64,000 bases of DNA from Paenibacillus illinoisensis NBRC 15959 (GTDB taxonomy: Bacteria > Bacillota > Bacilli > Paenibacillales > Paenibacillaceae). Positions 52,149 through 62,250 of this stretch are shown piece by piece. The notes beneath the pieces were generated by a model. It was not told the DNA's origin. It did no database searches and worked only from the letters and a program-made list of their open reading frames with translations. Position numbers and translations under genes: made by a program. Positions within the stretch are counted from its first letter, which is position 1. Every line of letters starts with the position of its first letter. The stretch is from contig NZ_BIME01000006.1 in assembly GCF_004000925.1 (NCBI RefSeq), positions 248,001 to 312,000 on the forward strand. The letters are read 5' to 3'.

Positions 52149-54953
52149 TTAGCTAGCCAAAGGCAGTGCTTTGGTAACTTGAACCGTAATCGTTTCGGTG
52201 CTTGTCACACCGGCTGCATTCACCAGCTCAGCACGGTACGTGTACGTTCCGTTGGCACGACCGGACAGGTCTGTTGCCGCGCTTTGAGCAGATGGTGTTG
52301 CAGCTTTCAAGGCTTGAGTATCAATCAATACATCATTCTCATAGAGGCGATACTCGGTTGCGTTTGTACCCCACCAGAGGTTCATCGTTACTTTGTAGCT
52401 GCCATCTCCATCCCAGTTGTCCTGGGAGAGGACTGCTTTGCCTGGAGCGGCATTGGCAACTTGAACCGTCAGTACTTCACTGCGAGTGGAACCGCTGGAG
52501 TTCGTCAACTCGGCCACATACGTATAGGTGCCGTTGGCTTTGCCTGTAATCGTTGTTTTGGCCGATTGTGCTTGAGGAGAAGCACTGGTCAGCGTTTGCG
52601 AGTCGATCAACACGCCGTCTTCGTACAATTTGTAGCTTGTTGCGTTTTCACCCCACCAGAGGTTCATGGTAACGGTATAGGATCCTTCAAGAAGACCATT
52701 GGTATGGCCATTATTGGAGGAAAGCACGGGTTTACCCGGTGCACCCGCCGAAGGAATCGAAGGCTCTTCACCGCCGCCTTCTTCCTCAGCAGCAGCAAAA
52801 TCATTCAGGTTTCTTGGTTTCAATTGATATACATCCCTGAAGATGGCAGCGACACCGGTAACATTGATTTTGTCACCTGCTGCATAAGGGAAGCTCGATT
52901 CGGTTACCCCTGTGCGTGTATCAACACGTACATGAGTGCTTGTCCCATCCGCTGCAACTGCGTCAAATTCAAACGATCCAACAGGTGTTGCACTGACCAC
53001 GTTTTCAACCGTTACGTCTTTCAGTTGGATTAATTGTCCTTGATTATTATCCGTTACTGTCGTTGCTTCAACAGGAGCCGGGATATCCGCTGTTCCTGTT
53101 TTCTCGATGGCAACAATGTCAGTCAGTTCGAACTCGGAGTTATACAGCGCAGTAGCTGCAGTAACCTTAACCTTGTCTCCGGCATGGAAACCGCTTGTGC
53201 TTTGGAAGACATACAGTCCCCCGGTTTCATCCTGCAAGTAGAAGGATTGTCCGCCAAAAGCGCCTGGTTCGGTAGTTACAACGCCCTCAACAGTTACCGT
53301 TGTTCCGGCTGTTTTGGAACGTGCTTCAGCAATGGTAATGGCTGCAGGAATCGGTCCTTCCTCTTCAGGAAGCTGCTCGGCTGGAACATTGCTGATCGTG
53401 ACAGCATTCGTGATCAGGTTGCTGCCGTTCAGGCGAAGACGCAAGTTCGCGGCACCGGATGTTCCTGGCTTGATGCGAACGTTCAGATCCTTGATCGCCC
53501 GGCCTTTGCTGTCGGAAGTTACGCTGAATGTGGAGCTGTAGCCGTATGAAGTCGGCCAAGTGCCGCTCTCATTCTGAATCATCGCTACTTGAGTTCCACC
53601 AGTCAGATAAATTCCTGCACTGTACCCGGATACAGTAGTATTGGCAGGCATGTTTTCCACGACAACGCGAATCTGGAAGTCCTCTGCGTTAGGCAGTGTA
53701 TCCTGTTTCACGAAGCTGTACGAGGCATTAGCGCTGGAAGCAGGTCCGCCATAGGAACCTGGTTTGAAGGTGGAGCTGTCATACCATTTGTAACCTGCAG
53801 CTGGTGCAGCCCAAGGTTCAGCCTGTGGCTCGGTGGAAGCTGCTGGTTCCTCGAATGCGAGCAATGCAGTTGGATTATCCAGTTCCAAACCGTTTACCTG
53901 GGTAAAATCGGTATAGTTTTCCTGCGTAGCGAGCCAGTTCACTGTGTTGACGAGCAACGCAGCATCGTCAGCTTCTTTGAAACCATCATAGGTTGTTTTA
54001 CGTGCACCTGTCTCTTCACGCAAATATTTAGGAGATGCATCTTCTACTGGGGAGGAGTCTCCGATGAAGGCAGCTTTACCCGCACCCAGCTTGGATACGG
54101 CTACGTAAGGACCTTCTTCGATTCCGCCGCCGTTGTAGACGCCTTGATCGACTGCATTATTCCATTTTGCATTGGTTTTTGGCAGGTAGACGATCCCTTT
54201 TGCTTTTTCCGGATCGGTAATAGCAAGAGTTGAACCGGCATGCATGGCCACAGCCGATACTCCTTCCGTGATCCCGAAGGCTTGATCTGCCGGGACAATG
54301 ATGTTTGCGTCGATATCGCCAAGTGCGTTATAGCGGAAACGTACGCCAAAATTATCGGACAACCAGTCTGTACTGGCTACATTTTGCATGGCTGCGGAGT
54401 TACGTTCTTCTGTGCTCATGCCTTTAGCTGGGTCTTCGTACGCTCCACGACGGTAGCCGTTAATGACTTCAGAGCCATCCCAGCGGTTTTTGTTGCGGTC
54501 GGCGTTATAGTGATCTCCGACGAAGAAGATACTGCCGCCTGATTCAACGTATTGCTTCAGTGCAGCCTGTTCTGAAGTTTTGAAAGGAATTTGGGGTTCT
54601 GCAATAACAAAAACGTTATATTCCTTGAGATCATCATAGGTAAATGGAGTTGTTTTTCGAAGTTCCTTCACGTAGTACCCGTCATTTGCGAGTGCATTAC
54701 CGAAGTCCGAGAATCCGCCATCAATAACCCAGTCTGCAGCTCCGGCTGTCTGACCATGCGAGTTATCGAACAATACCTTTTTGCCGGCGTTTTCGTTCAC
54801 CACTTTCGCCTGGATGAACGGTGCCGGATCCGTTGGACCCTCTGCGTGAACAGCAGCATTTCCATGCCATAATCCGACCTGAAGCGGTAAAGCCATGGAC
54901 AATGCAAGGAGTGATTTTAACCATACTCCGCGCATGCTTGTCAATTTACCCAA
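52149..54953 (-). CDS. Large secreted multidomain protein (GldG/IFT52-like, OB-fold, two ChiA-N-type modules)
   Basis: 934 residues from TTG 54953, 6 bases after GGGAGGG. Signal peptide with core [11 protein letters not shown] and cleavage near AVHA-EG. Residues about 55-370: an IFT52/GldG-like alpha-beta domain ([47 protein letters not shown]). About 375-530: two beta-rich regions including an Ig-like domain. About 535-745: two OB-fold units of the YhcR type ([35 protein letters not shown]). About 755-925: two ChiA N-terminal/FN3-like modules, each with [22 protein letters not shown], which bind chitin or polysaccharide. No nuclease active site is seen. An extracellular carbohydrate- or nucleic-acid-binding role is inferred. 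Confidence 0.82.
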   Translation of the reverse strand: MGKLTSMRGVWLKSLLALSMALPLQVGLWHGNAAVHAEGPTDPAPFIQAKVVNENAGKKVLFDNSHGQTAGAADWVIDGGFSDFGNALANDGYYVKELRKTTPFTYDDLKEYNVFVIAEPQIPFKTSEQAALKQYVESGGSIFFVGDHYNADRNKNRWDGSEVINGYRRGAYEDPAKGMSTEERNSAAMQNVASTDWLSDNFGVRFRYNALGDIDANIIVPADQAFGITEGVSAVAMHAGSTLAITDPEKAKGIVYLPKTNAKWNNAVDQGVYNGGGIEEGPYVAVSKLGAGKAAFIGDSSPVEDASPKYLREETGARKTTYDGFKEADDAALLVNTVNWLATQENYTDFTQVNGLELDNPTALLAFEEPAASTEPQAEPWAAPAAGYKWYDSSTFKPGSYGGPASSANASYSFVKQDTLPNAEDFQIRVVVENMPANTTVSGYSAGIYLTGGTQVAMIQNESGTWPTSYGYSSTFSVTSDSKGRAIKDLNVRIKPGTSGAANLRLRLNGSNLITNAVTISNVPAEQLPEEEGPIPAAITIAEARSKTAGTTVTVEGVVTTEPGAFGGQSFYLQDETGGLYVFQSTSGFHAGDKVKVTAATALYNSEFELTDIVAIEKTGTADIPAPVEATTVTDNNQGQLIQLKDVTVENVVSATPVGSFEFDAVAADGTSTHVRVDTRTGVTESSFPYAAGDKINVTGVAAIFRDVYQLKPRNLNDFAAAEEEGGGEEPSIPSAGAPGKPVLSSNNGHTNGLLEGSYTVTMNLWWGENATSYKLYEDGVLIDSQTLTSASPQAQSAKTTITGKANGTYTYVAELTNSSGSTRSEVLTVQVANAAPGKAVLSQDNWDGDGSYKVTMNLWWGTNATEYRLYENDVLIDTQALKAATPSAQSAATDLSGRANGTYTYRAELVNAAGVTSTETITVQVTKALPLAS

Positions 54954-55143
54954 CCAAATCCCTCCCAAATATTAGTTGATTCATAAGTTCGTCCATATTT
55001 TATCACACCAAAATCTCACATAGTCATAACAATTTGTAAAAAATACCTCGAGTTTTGTAAAATTGAGCCATTAGTCATACGTCAAAAAGTGAATATACGA
55101 TAAAAGCTTACATCCTCTGTATATTTTTGCTTAGCATAATATG

Positions 55144-55173
55144 AAAAAAGCCATCTTTTAGGAGATGACTTTG
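55144..55173 (-). terminator. Terminator overlapping the end of the sigma factor gene
   Basis: On the minus strand AGTCATCT/AGATGGCT (one G-T pair) followed by TTTTTT. The stem includes the TAA stop codon at 55160-55158. Confidence 0.65.
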
Positions 55174-55634
55174 GCACGTATGCGATTCACGGCATGGAAT
55201 ACCGAAGACTTGATCATGCCTTCACTGCGATTGACGAGCTGAGCGGTTTCCCTGATGCTGTATCCATGAATGACGCGCAGCTCCAGGATTTTGCGATGTT
55301 CGGGATTACTGATGACGGAGAAGAGATCGTTGACACTCTCGGTGATCTCCAGTTCGGATATGTCATAGTGGTACGTTGGCACGTCAAGCCTGCTATCCCG
55401 CTTCATGGTCCGCGTTCGTTTGCGGAAGGTGTCCAGAGCGAGGTTATAAGCAATCTTTTTGAGATAGTAGAGCAGTCGATCTTCAGGGATGTCTGCGTGA
55501 ACGTTCATGAGCCGAATGAAGCTTTCCTGCGTCAGATCTTCCGCATCTTGAGGCTGCTTGACGATATGGGATAAATACCGTGTGATATCCGATTTGTAGT
55601 TAACATATGCGTTTTTAATTGTTGCGCTGTTCAT
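55158..55634 (-). CDS. ECF-type RNA polymerase sigma factor
   Basis: 158 residues from ATG 55634, downstream of AAAGGAGACC; the frame stays open to 55832 but that part does not look like protein of this family. Region 2: DAEDLTQESFIRLM (about 30-43) and the -10-binding helix; region 4 helix-turn-helix: GYSIRETAQLVNRSEGMIKSSVFHAVNRIRAKV. ECF factors usually have an anti-sigma gene next to them; none is seen here. Divergent from the PL11 lyase and upstream of the large secreted-protein gene on the same strand, so it may control cell-surface functions. Confidence 0.85.
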   Translation of the reverse strand: MNSATIKNAYVNYKSDITRYLSHIVKQPQDAEDLTQESFIRLMNVHADIPEDRLLYYLKKIAYNLALDTFRKRTRTMKRDSRLDVPTYHYDISELEITESVNDLFSVISNPEHRKILELRVIHGYSIRETAQLVNRSEGMIKSSVFHAVNRIRAKVIS

Positions 55635-56116
55635 GTGATGGGGGTCTCCTTTGGTTACCGTCTGCATATCCGTTCCGGTTGGTGCTATTCGAATGTCAGT
55701 ATAGCGAGATGATGTTTCCAAATTCGCCAAACTTGTATCTAAGTTGTAACAATCGGAGCCTAGTGACGAAGTCGATTCTGGGAATAACAGCGATCGGCGG
55801 AAGAACGATTCGTAGCCGGAACGGTTGCTCATGGAACATAGGGAACTTTTTTGAAATGAGTCTCAATAAAACACTGAATATTGATCGTTTTGAACGGATA
55901 TTTGCCTATGTCACAGCGGAAAGGATGTCTATAATAGTACCCGTCGGGCGGGAATGCCTGCTTAGAATTGAATGAGGAATGGAAGGAGGACAGCATCTGG
56001 AAGTCGATTCAGTGGTTGATCGACTCTGAATTTGTAAGCGTAATCATTAATATGTGGCGGCCTGTTCAAAAATAAGATAAGCATCACCTATTCTGTCTCA
56101 AGGAGAGTGAAGGTTG
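55635..56116. other. Divergent intergenic region between sigma factor and PL11 lyase
   Basis: About 480 bases. The only open frames are short and lack ribosome sites. It holds the cre-like site at 56033 and the ribosome site of the lyase gene. I see no riboswitch-like structure. Confidence 0.5.
56033..56046 (+). promoter_or_regulatory. cre-like site upstream of the PL11 lyase
   Basis: TGTAAGCGTAATCA differs by one base (position 10) from the CcpA operator consensus TGWAANCGNTNWCA and matches the site at 37899 in 13 of 14 positions. It is 71 bp before the ATG at 56117. Confidence 0.42.
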
Positions 56117-58534
56117 ATGAATTCCAAAACAATAGTAAAGGTACATAAGGAAGAGTTTCCCCGTGTACAGACCAATCGCCGGAAGACGCGTATGCCGCTT
56201 GCAGCCAAGGTGTTATCCTCGGCGCTCAGCGTTGCTTTGCTTATTGCGGGAACCGCGGGGACAAGCGGAGCAGCAGCTTCGAATGGCAGCAGTGCAGCAG
56301 AGGCTAGCCTTCAATCACACAAGGGGGGCGGTTCGTTGAAAGAGATTCAGCTCGAATATTTGGATCGGGGGCTGGTGGCAGCATCCACGTCCGAAGGTGT
56401 TTTTCTAAGCTGGAGGTTACTTGGGGATGAGGCAACGGGGTACAGCGACAAAGGGCTGACAGGCACGAACTTCAACGTGTACCGCGATGGCAAGAAGATT
56501 GCTACCGTTACGGACAGTACGAACTATATCGATCCCGCGGGAAAATCGTCTTCTAGCTATGAAGTAGCCGCTGTTAACAGCAAGGGAAAGGAAAGCAAGC
56601 GCAGCAGCTCCGTCAAGCCGTGGGCGAGTGGCTATATGGATATTCCACTGCAAAAACCCGCTGATGGGGTTACACCTGCTGGCGAAGCCTATACGTACTC
56701 CGCGAATGACATGAGCGTAGGTGATGTGGACGGAGATGGCCAATATGAGTTTTTCGTCAAATGGGACCCTTCCAACGCCAAGGATGTATCTCAAAAAGGC
56801 TACACTGGTAAAACGTACGTCGATTGTTACACCTTGGACGGTCAGTTGTTGTACCGGATTGATCTCGGGGTCAACGTCCGTGCGGGTGCTCACTATACAC
56901 AGATGCTGGTTTATGATTTTGATGGAGATGGCAAGGCAGAATTGATGTTCAAGACCGCTCCGGGAACCAAGATTATCAAATATAACAAAAAAGGAAAAGT
57001 GACGTCCGAGAAATATATAACGCTGCCAAAAGAAGACCGCAAAGCAGGGTACTCCAACGAAGATGACTATCGTTTAAGTGCTGACGGTTACTATGATCAT
57101 GTGGTCGACATGTTCAAAAACTGGCACAAACACGAGGAAGTTGTGAAGGGGAACTGGCCTGCTACGCTGGAGGAGGCTTTTGGCATAGAGAAGAAGTATG
57201 CCTATCCATTGTCCCAGCAGGATGCCGAGAGTCTGGCTGATTACTTCATCGATGTCTATGCGCCAAGCCGCAGTGACAAGAACGAGCTGCGCAAATTCGA
57301 AGGCTTTATCGTAGATGGACCTGAGTATGTGACCGTGTTTGAAGGGGAATCTGGCAAAGAGCTCGAGACCATTCCTTACGAGCCGGAGCGCCATGATGAT
57401 GGTCTGATGTGGGGCGATTATGCAATGGCACGGATCGAGCCGGGTAACCGGGTGGATCGTTTCCTGGCAGGCGTGGCGTATCTGGATGGCAAGAAGCCAT
57501 CTGCTGTCTTTGCACGCGGCTACTATACACGCTCGACGATGGTTGCTTATAACTGGGACGGCAAAAAACTCAAACGCGAATGGAAAGTGGACAGTGGCTG
57601 GACACCGATGAAAAATCCGTTCAACGACGGACCACATGGTGTAGACGGCACAGATCCGGAGTACGGCTCGATTACGACTCAAGGCGCTCATTATTTCAGT
57701 GTGGCTGATGTCGATGGAGATGGTAAGCAGGAGATTATTTATGGTTCGGCCACGATCGATCATGACGGCAGTGTGCTGTACAGCTCAACCGATCTGATGC
57801 CTGCTGAAAGTGCCGCACCGGGAACGATTGCCCGCCTGGGTCATGGGGATGCACTGCATGTGGCAGATATTGATCCGGACCGTCCGGGACTTGAAATTTT
57901 CATGGTACATGAAGGCGGTCCGTGGGCTCCATATGGCTATTCCTTGCGGGATGCCAAAACGGGAGAAGTCATCTATGGCGGCTATACAGGGAAAGATACC
58001 GGGCGCGGGATGGTAGGGGATGTAGATCCAACTCGCCGGGGCTTGGAGACATGGGCCGTAGGATTGTGGACAGCCAGCGGTGAGAAAATAAGTGATAAGG
58101 CTCCTGGCACCAATATGAATATTCGCTGGGCAGCAGATATGACGACTCAGATTGTAGACGGCGCGATTGATGTTACTCCAACCATCAAGGATTGGAATCG
58201 CGGCACGCTGCTGACCGCCACAGGCACATTAACCAACAATCACACCAAAGGTACGCCATCTCTGGTGGCCGATATTTTCGGGGATTGGCGGGAAGAGATG
58301 CTGGTGAGAACTGAGGACAGCTCGGCGATCCGCATCTATCTGAGTACGGAGAAAACTGACCGGAAGCTGTACACGCTAATGCATGACGCCATGTACCGCG
58401 TGGGTATTGCCGGACAGAACAGCGGTTACAACCAGCCTTCCTATCCGTCCTTCTACATGGCATCGGATATCGACTGGTCGAAGGTAACGCTGCCCAAGTT
58501 CTCCACTCCCCAATCAGGCAAGGGTGGAAAATGA
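56117..58534 (+). CDS. Secreted rhamnogalacturonan lyase, PL11 family
   Basis: 805 residues (TTG three bases earlier is an alternative start). A basic N terminus of about 25 residues precedes a signal peptide ending near TSGAAAS. A short Ig-like domain (LEYLDRGLVAAS, FNVYRDGKKIATV) leads to an eight-bladed propeller typical of PL11 YesW/YesX, with calcium loops DVDGDGQYEF, DFDGDGKAEL, DVDGDGKQEI, DIDPDRPGLEI and DVDPTRRGLE. The end, ADIFGDWREEML, is the PL11 hallmark. It cleaves the rhamnose-galacturonic acid backbone of pectin by beta-elimination. It is longer than YesW (about 620), the extra lying in the N-terminal region and insertions. Endo- or exo-action cannot be told. Confidence 0.92.
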   Translation: MNSKTIVKVHKEEFPRVQTNRRKTRMPLAAKVLSSALSVALLIAGTAGTSGAAASNGSSAAEASLQSHKGGGSLKEIQLEYLDRGLVAASTSEGVFLSWRLLGDEATGYSDKGLTGTNFNVYRDGKKIATVTDSTNYIDPAGKSSSSYEVAAVNSKGKESKRSSSVKPWASGYMDIPLQKPADGVTPAGEAYTYSANDMSVGDVDGDGQYEFFVKWDPSNAKDVSQKGYTGKTYVDCYTLDGQLLYRIDLGVNVRAGAHYTQMLVYDFDGDGKAELMFKTAPGTKIIKYNKKGKVTSEKYITLPKEDRKAGYSNEDDYRLSADGYYDHVVDMFKNWHKHEEVVKGNWPATLEEAFGIEKKYAYPLSQQDAESLADYFIDVYAPSRSDKNELRKFEGFIVDGPEYVTVFEGESGKELETIPYEPERHDDGLMWGDYAMARIEPGNRVDRFLAGVAYLDGKKPSAVFARGYYTRSTMVAYNWDGKKLKREWKVDSGWTPMKNPFNDGPHGVDGTDPEYGSITTQGAHYFSVADVDGDGKQEIIYGSATIDHDGSVLYSSTDLMPAESAAPGTIARLGHGDALHVADIDPDRPGLEIFMVHEGGPWAPYGYSLRDAKTGEVIYGGYTGKDTGRGMVGDVDPTRRGLETWAVGLWTASGEKISDKAPGTNMNIRWAADMTTQIVDGAIDVTPTIKDWNRGTLLTATGTLTNNHTKGTPSLVADIFGDWREEMLVRTEDSSAIRIYLSTEKTDRKLYTLMHDAMYRVGIAGQNSGYNQPSYPSFYMASDIDWSKVTLPKFSTPQSGKGGK

Positions 58535-58576
58535 TTAAGTTCAGGTTATTGAAGAAAGGTTTCTAATATAAAACCT

Positions 58577-58629
58577 AGCTCTGGAATATCCCGGTGTGTC
58601 TCGGCACATGAGGGGTCCCAGAGCTTTTC
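58577..58629 (+). terminator. Terminator of the PL11 gene
   Basis: AGCTCTGG pairs with CCAGAGCT across a loop that holds a second small stem (GTGTG/CACAT), followed by TTTT. Confidence 0.65.
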
Positions 58630-58711
58630 ACGTTGGAACGTAAGAAGAAGGAGAACTGGATCAAAAACTCATCCAATCAAGGGGCACTATATCAGAGCTA
58701 TACCCTTATCT

Positions 58712-59324
58712 TCATATCAAATGTTCTATGGACGCGAATGCTTCAATTCTGCGGTTTCCTTTATCATAGATAAGCTTGGTTATGGAACATTCGGGAATAA
58801 GACGGTTTTGTACGGATTTAAAATCAAGATGCCAGACGTCCAGCTCTCGCTCGGTGAACGTCTGAACCAGGAAATCGGTAATAAGTCCGCCATGGGTAAC
58901 CACGATGATGTTACGGTTTGCGGGCTCTTCATTGTGCAATTCGGCTAGTAGGGAGGCCAGACGCTGACCCGCTTTTTTGGCCGAATCGCCCACAGGCGGG
59001 ATGTAATCCGGATCAGACGTGCATTGGTCCCACATCGCGATAAATTGCTCCAAGGTCTGATCAGGGCAATCCCCCCAATTGGCACGCTCTCGCAAGCGGG
59101 AATCTTCGGCTACAGGACAACGAGTATACAAGGCAATCCTTTCGGCAGTTTCTTTTGCTCTTCGAAGGGGACTGGTAACGATTTTGGTGATGGGGAAAGC
59201 AGCCTTGGCCAAATGCCTTGCTGTTGACTCCGCTTGTAGGGTCCCTTCAGGAGTAAGGGAGACATCACCGATGCGCCTTTCTTTTAAACCGTGTCTCACC
59301 GAGATGGAAGATGGTACTCATCAT
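58712..59324 (-). pseudogene. Histidine phosphatase family gene with an apparent 1-base frameshift near its start
   Basis: The body (GTG 59299 to 58712, 195 residues) is a phosphoglycerate-mutase-like phosphatase: RHG at the start, SPLRRAKETAERI, and VVTHGGLI. Family proteins have about 8 residues before V-R-H-G. The only strong ribosome site is AAGGAGG before ATG-ATG at 59324, whose frame gives MMSTIFHL and then, one base out of phase, would have to join VRHG. A single extra base (CC at 59299-59300) explains this: removing one gives MMSTIFHLVRHGLKER. Either this is a true frameshift, a sequencing error, or translation begins at GTG 59299 without a ribosome site. The remainder is intact, so the enzyme may be functional in related strains. 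Confidence 0.7.
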
Positions 59325-59499
59325 GCTCGACCTCCTTATAAGATGGAAAATAGGTACGGAACCAATTAGATATTTAGCTAATTATATAATCATCTAATAA
59401 AAATAAGCAATCTATTTGAGGCAATGGAGTTTAAAACCACCTTGCAGAATTGCTACAATGGAGAAAAGTGAGGATCGCTGCATCAATGGAGGTATGAAC

Positions 59500-60510
59500 A
59501 TGAGCACGAAACGTTTTACGGGAAGCCTGTTTCAGGAGGAGCTGCGAACGGAGGATTACGGGCCGCGATTCTACGCGTACTATTATAAGCAATGGGACAA
59601 TTACAGCATGGCCTACCACCATCATGATTCGACTGAAATCATGTATATCATTTCGGGGATGTGCAGGGTCGATGTGCAGATGCCAGATGGGAATTCAGAG
59701 CAGGCTGTGTTGAAAAAGGGGCAGTTCATTCTGCTGGATGCAGGTGTTCCGCACCGTTTGCTGGTCGAGGATGGTGTTCCTTGCCGGATGTTAAATGTGG
59801 AGTTTGGCTTTGCCGGCTCGGCGCCTGGACAACCCTCTATTCGGCAGCTCGCTCAGGAAGAGGAGGAAGTCGGTACCTTCTTAACGCACGCTTCCCCTTA
59901 CATGGTACTGCCTGATCCGGAAGAGGTATATCACATTATGAAAAGCCTCGTCCTGGAGCTGGATCAACGCGGCCTCATGAATCACAGCGGGTCTGCTATC
60001 CCGATACGAATCATTCCTTCTGATGAACGATCACACCATCGTGAAGCCAGGAATCTCAAGTCACCGGAACAGGGTACGCTGGTGCGTACACTGTTTATCC
60101 AGCTGCTGGTCCGGGTTGCGCGGCTGCGTGGGGAGATGAGCCGGAGTGCACCGGATCAGTCGGAGCTATATGTTAAACGAACCATTGAGTTCATGCATCA
60201 TAATATGGATCGCAGCATTCAGATGAAGGATATCGCGGCAGCGGTCAATCTGCATCCCGGCTATCTGCATCGCATCTTTCGTCAGCACACCCGGCGGACC
60301 CCAACGGACTATCTTACCATGCTTCGAATGGAGAAGGCCAAGATGCTGCTGCAGCAGACCAATATTCCGATCTCGGAAATTTCGGAGTATGTGGGTGTGG
60401 GCAGTCGTCAGTACTTCCACATGTTGTTCAAAAAATATACAAGCCGGACTCCGGTTGAATATCGATCCATGATGGAGAGGCATGTCAGCCTGTACCCACC
60501 AGAGGAATGA
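59500..60510 (+). CDS. AraC-family regulator with N-terminal cupin sensor
   Basis: 336 residues from ATG 59500, 6 bases after GGAGGT (ATG 59494 touches that site). N-terminal cupin domain with YHHHDSTEIMYIISG (about 28-42) and a second His in AGVPHRLL. C-terminal AraC double helix-turn-helix, LHPGYLHRIFRQHTRRTP and ISEISEYVGVGSRQYFHMLFKKYTSRTP. Sugar-binding cupin-AraC proteins of this form activate adjacent catabolic genes. The GH4 gene 189 bp downstream on the same strand is the likely target. Confidence 0.9.
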   Translation: MSTKRFTGSLFQEELRTEDYGPRFYAYYYKQWDNYSMAYHHHDSTEIMYIISGMCRVDVQMPDGNSEQAVLKKGQFILLDAGVPHRLLVEDGVPCRMLNVEFGFAGSAPGQPSIRQLAQEEEEVGTFLTHASPYMVLPDPEEVYHIMKSLVLELDQRGLMNHSGSAIPIRIIPSDERSHHREARNLKSPEQGTLVRTLFIQLLVRVARLRGEMSRSAPDQSELYVKRTIEFMHHNMDRSIQMKDIAAAVNLHPGYLHRIFRQHTRRTPTDYLTMLRMEKAKMLLQQTNIPISEISEYVGVGSRQYFHMLFKKYTSRTPVEYRSMMERHVSLYPPEE

Positions 60511-60699
60511 GTGGAGTGTGTTATTTTTAGCCAAGAGAGAAGTGCTTCATCTGATAATAAAAGTTAGGATTTTTGACAACCTCATCAGGAACTGGTCATG
60601 ATTTTGATAACGCTTCCTCAATTGCCGTTGATACAATGATCTCATGAAGTGAGGTCATTAACCGAAACGAAACATTTCGGATTACGGGAGGACATGCGA

Positions 60700-62205
60700 A
60701 TGTCGTTTAAAGTGGCATTTATCGGGGCAGGGAGTATCGGTTTTACAAGAGGTTTGCTGCGGGATTTGTTGACGGTACCGGAGTTTAACAACATAGAGAT
60801 TGCGTTCTGCGATATTAATCAGCACAATCTGGACATGGTGACAGAGCTATGCCAGCGGGATATTCGCGAGAATGGACTCCATATTCAGATTCAGCCTACC
60901 ACGGATCGAAAAGAGGCGCTTAAGGACGCGAAGTATGTACTGTGTACAATACGTGTTGGAGGGCTGGAGGCATTTGCAACCGATGTGGACATCCCACTCA
61001 GATATGGGGTGGATCAATGTGTCGGCGATACGTTGTGTGCTGGAGGTATTATGTATGGGCAGCGCGGAATTGCCGAAATGCTGGACATCTGCAAAGATAT
61101 ACGCGAACAGAGTGCACCGGACGTGCTGCTCCTGAATTATTCCAACCCGATGGCTATGCTAACATGGGCTTGTAATAAGTATGGTGGCGTACGTACCATC
61201 GGATTGTGTCACGGTGTGCAGCATGGACATCACCAGATTGCGGAAGCATTTGGGTTGAAGATGAATGAAGTGGATATTGTGTGCGCGGGTATCAACCATC
61301 AGACCTGGTACATCAAGGCTTCTCACGAAGGCAAAGACCTTACAGGTGATTTGCTTGAAGCTTTTGAAAAACATCCCGAGTACAGCCGTACCGAGAAAGT
61401 AAGGATCGATATGCTGCGCCGCTTCGGCTACTACAGCACGGAATCGAACGGGCACCTTAGCGAATATGTGCCATGGTACCGCAAACGTCCAGAAGAGATT
61501 CAGGACTGGATTGATCTGGGCAACTGGATTAACGGAGAGACGGGCGGGTATTTACGCGTGTGTACAGAGGGCAGAAATTGGTTCGAGACTGATTTTCCCA
61601 ATTGGATGAAGGATGAACCGATGCAGTTTGTTCCGGAAAAACGTGGCGGAGAACATGGTTCGTACATTATAGAAAGTCTGGAAACGGGACGTGTGTATCG
61701 CGGACACTTTAATACAGTGAATAACGGCGTGATCTCCAACCTGCCGAATGATGCAATTATTGAAGCACCAGGATATGTGGATCGAAACGGGATCTCGATG
61801 CCGCATGTCGGTGATCTGCCACTGGGTCCGGCTGCGGTATGTAATGTGAGCATTTCGGTCCAAAGGCTTGCGGTTGAAGCAGCTGTACACGGAGACGACA
61901 AGCTGCTTCGTCAAGCATTCATGATGGATCCGCTTGTCGGTGCCGTATGTAATCCAAAAGAAATTTGGCAGATGGTTGACGAAATGCTGGTTGCTCAGGC
62001 GCAGTGGCTGCCGCAATATGGTGAAGCCATTGCAGCCGCCGAAGCCAGACTTGCTGCCGGTAATCTTATTCCTACGAAGGAATATGAAGGGGCAGCACGT
62101 CTCAAGGTAAAAACGATTGAAGAGATGCAGCAGGATCGTGATGCAGCGAACAAAAATGCGGGTGAGTCCGATAAGGGGAAAGACCGCGAGAAAGTGCAGC
62201 AATAA
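60700..62205 (+). CDS. GH4 family glycosidase, probably alpha-galactosidase
   Basis: 501 residues from ATG 60700, 7 bases after GGGAGGA (ATG 60694 is too close to it). NAD-binding GAGSIGFTRGLL near the N terminus, adenosine-contacting DINQHNL, substrate strand NYSNPMAML, and metal ligands in GLCHGVQHG and GINHQTWY. GH4 enzymes hydrolyse through NAD-assisted oxidation at C3 with Mn2+. The unphosphorylated-sugar type (CHGxQ, no CD-P loop) points to alpha-galactosidase or alpha-galacturonidase; LplD-type galacturonidase is the main alternative because PL11 pectin lyase lies nearby. The charged tail (GESDKGKDREKVQQ) is unusual. Cytoplasmic. Confidence 0.85.
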   Translation: MSFKVAFIGAGSIGFTRGLLRDLLTVPEFNNIEIAFCDINQHNLDMVTELCQRDIRENGLHIQIQPTTDRKEALKDAKYVLCTIRVGGLEAFATDVDIPLRYGVDQCVGDTLCAGGIMYGQRGIAEMLDICKDIREQSAPDVLLLNYSNPMAMLTWACNKYGGVRTIGLCHGVQHGHHQIAEAFGLKMNEVDIVCAGINHQTWYIKASHEGKDLTGDLLEAFEKHPEYSRTEKVRIDMLRRFGYYSTESNGHLSEYVPWYRKRPEEIQDWIDLGNWINGETGGYLRVCTEGRNWFETDFPNWMKDEPMQFVPEKRGGEHGSYIIESLETGRVYRGHFNTVNNGVISNLPNDAIIEAPGYVDRNGISMPHVGDLPLGPAAVCNVSISVQRLAVEAAVHGDDKLLRQAFMMDPLVGAVCNPKEIWQMVDEMLVAQAQWLPQYGEAIAAAEARLAAGNLIPTKEYEGAARLKVKTIEEMQQDRDAANKNAGESDKGKDREKVQQ

Positions 62206-62250
62206 TCGTAAGATTCATCTGATCAGAAGATAAGGTGAACGTGAACCATG

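Noticed and set aside
52113..53033. 306-residue plus-strand frame opposite the large secreted-protein gene
   Set aside because: Cys/Arg/Phe-rich shadow of a gene with signal peptide and recognisable repeats; no ribosome site.
57074..57763. 229-residue minus-strand frame opposite the PL11 gene
   Set aside because: Antisense to the calcium-loop region of the lyase; no start signal.
60609..60622. cre-like TGATAACGCTTCCT before the GH4 gene
   Set aside because: Three mismatches to the consensus; too weak to list as a site.
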